Source of the DNA: Saccoglossus kowalevskii
Lineage: Eukaryota > Hemichordata > Enteropneusta > Harrimaniidae
DNA: 25,280 nucleotides
Assembly: GCF_000003605.2 (NCBI RefSeq)
Contig: NW_003127628.1
Coordinates: 1-25,280, forward strand
Direction: 5' to 3'
Shown: piece after piece, positions 24,984 through 25,280 of the stretch
How positions within the stretch are numbered: position 1 is the stretch's first letter
Layout: each line of letters opens with the position of its first letter
Translations under genes and position numbers: made by a program
Notes under the pieces: model-generated
The model's database searches: none
The model's input: the letters and a program-made list of their open reading frames with translations, nothing else
What the model was told of the DNA's origin: nothing

Positions 24984-25116
24984 TCGCTGCGTGTCACTGA
25001 TTATTATGATTGCTTGTCACTGATTACTACCACAACATGTCATTGATTACTACCACTGCCTTCACTGATTACTACCACAGCATATCACTGTTTAATGTCA
25101 CTGCGTACCAATGTTA
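24984..25116. repeat. degenerate right edge of the array
   Basis: The last monomers lose the register and consensus: TGATTATTATGATTGCTTG, ACCACAACATGTCATTG, ACCACTGCCTTCACTG (two bases short), ACCACAGCATATCACTGTTTA, then a clipped AATGTCACTG. ACTGCGTACCAATGTTA near 25,100-25,116 can be read as one more strongly changed unit. This decay toward a boundary is usual where sequence homogenisation stops, and it marks a true end of the array. Confidence 0.85.
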
Positions 25117-25137
25117 ACGTAAACATCATTCACGTAC
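25117..25137 (-). other. 5' end of an intron with splice donor
   Basis: On the minus strand the exon-like frame ends CACAG and is followed by GTACGTGAATG, so CAG|GTACGTG, with the donor GT at 25,136-25,137. The fit to the animal donor consensus (CAG|GTRAGT) is fair to good. The reading frame would meet TGA at 25,130-25,132 if not spliced. The satellite begins within about 20-30 bp, so it would lie in this intron. The hexamer GGTACG occurs again, minus strand, at 25,104-25,109 with a poorer context (TTGGTACGC). Confidence 0.5.
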
Positions 25138-25280
25138 CTGTGGCATAATCTTTCCAATCCGGTATTATTTCATAGTCTTGGAGTATGTCGTTAAATACCT
25201 GCAAGTCCCATTCGTATTCCACATTTACATGACTACTACAAAAGCCTGTAAGCCGGAGTCTCGAACTTGGATTTATTTTT
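25138..25280 (-). CDS. partial exon, REJ-domain (polycystin-1-like) protein
   Basis: On the minus strand one frame is open from the window edge to the donor: 47 complete codons (25,140-25,279), then one base of a split codon, so a phase-1 intron. Near the start is NPSSRLRLTGFC, then EYEWDL at about residues 21-26, then PDWKDYATG toward the exon end. This order of an N-P-S rich start, L-x-L-x-x-x-C, Y-x-W-x-L and a D-W...T-G segment resembles the opening of the REJ (receptor for egg jelly) module found in polycystin-1, PKDREJ and related animal proteins, large membrane proteins with extracellular REJ, GAIN/GPS and PLAT domains. The other frames here contain stops, but an open frame of this length can occur by chance, so the assignment rests on motif likeness judged by eye. 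The start, the upstream exons and the rest of the domain lie outside the window. It could also be a pseudogene fragment. Confidence 0.45.

Larger units (their letters stand above)
1..25105. repeat. 23-bp satellite array, about 1,090 monomers
   Basis: The whole stretch is a head-to-tail tandem array of a 23-bp unit whose most common form is ACTGCGTGTC followed by ACTGATTACTATC (10 of 23 bases G+C). All copies have the same orientation and there are no spacers or inserted elements. The commonest alternatives are TACC for TATC, TATT for TATC, GCATG, GTGTG or ACGTG for GCGTG, TCGCTG for TCACTG, and TGTTT, TGAGT, TCATT or CAGATT near TGATT. Each plus-strand unit carries TGA, and each minus-strand unit carries TAG, TAA and TGA. 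Because 23 is not divisible by 3, every frame meets these stops in turn, so no long reading frame exists. The unit contains CACTG twice, 10 and 13 bp apart, and may have grown from a shorter duplication. The array continues beyond the left edge or ends very near it. I see no gene anywhere inside it. Confidence 0.98.

Noticed and set aside
1-25105. CRISPR array
   Set aside because: The 23-bp units are contiguous, with no unique spacers between them, and no cas-like gene is present.
1-25105. Repetitive protein-coding gene (23-residue repeats from three 23-bp units)
   Set aside because: TGA in each plus-strand unit and TAG/TAA/TGA in each minus-strand unit stop all six frames. Where TGTTT removes a TGA, the frame gains only a short extension.
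1-25105. Telomeric or centromeric satellite with a CENP-B box
   Set aside because: The unit is not a telomere-type motif, and I see no match to the CENP-B box pattern (TTCG followed by the CGGG half). A centromeric role cannot be excluded but has no support, and the adjacent exon-like sequence argues against it.
1-25105. Z-DNA tract from alternating purine-pyrimidine TGCGTGT
   Set aside because: The alternation runs for only about seven bases before TC breaks it. Its preservation among variants is trivial, since transitions always keep the purine-pyrimidine pattern.
25106-25280. Plus-strand coding sequence in the unique flank
   Set aside because: I saw stops in the plus-strand frames and nothing recognisable there. 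The minus-strand frame is the only one with protein-like motifs.
1-25280. Transposable element as source of the array
   Set aside because: I found no terminal inverted repeats, long terminal repeats, poly(A) tail, target-site duplication or transposase-like frame in the visible sequence.

Overview
The window is almost entirely one tandem array. From base 1 to about 25,105 it consists of roughly 1,090 head-to-tail copies of a 23-bp unit (consensus: ACTGCGTGTC followed by ACTGATTACTATC), all in the same orientation. Only the last ~165 bases are unique. The unit contains stop codons on both strands and 23 is not a multiple of 3, so all three frames of each strand meet stops repeatedly and the array does not code for protein. 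No rRNA, tRNA, CRISPR array, transposon or bacterial gene was seen. Long satellite DNA beside what looks like a spliced exon points to a eukaryotic, probably animal, genome. No finer placement is possible from this window.

The array has structure at several scales. (1) The 23-bp register is held almost perfectly: by checking marker positions I find only four net length changes between base 84 and base 24,372 (-1 near 918, +1 near 16,706, -3 near 20,663, +1 near 22,460). (2) Monomer variants (CGTG/CATG/TGTG/ACGTG; TATC/TACC; TGATT/TGTTT/TGAGT/TCATT) occur in fixed successions, making higher-order repeats. (3) One recurring module, from a TGATGAC marker to a paired ACAACG marker, comes in a short form A (447 bp between markers) and a long form B (516 bp, three monomers more). 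Along the window these run A, B, A, B, A, B, B'. (4) Other modules are shared over 207 bp to about 19.7 kb, every offset being a multiple of 23 once the four indels are counted. This is the pattern left by repeated unequal exchange, amplification or gene conversion inside one array.

The right edge is degenerate: the last five or six monomers carry many substitutions and length changes, and recognisable repeat stops near 25,105-25,116. On the minus strand, 25,138-25,280 is open throughout. It encodes 47 complete codons with motifs (NPSSRLRLTGFC, EYEWDL, DW...ATG) resembling the REJ (receptor for egg jelly) domain of polycystin-1-like proteins, and ends in a good splice-donor sequence, CAG|GTACGTG. 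If this is right, the satellite starts about 20-30 bp inside an intron of a polycystin-1/REJ-family gene transcribed right to left, and that intron is more than 25 kb long. The left end of the array is outside the window, although the first two or three spacings are irregular.
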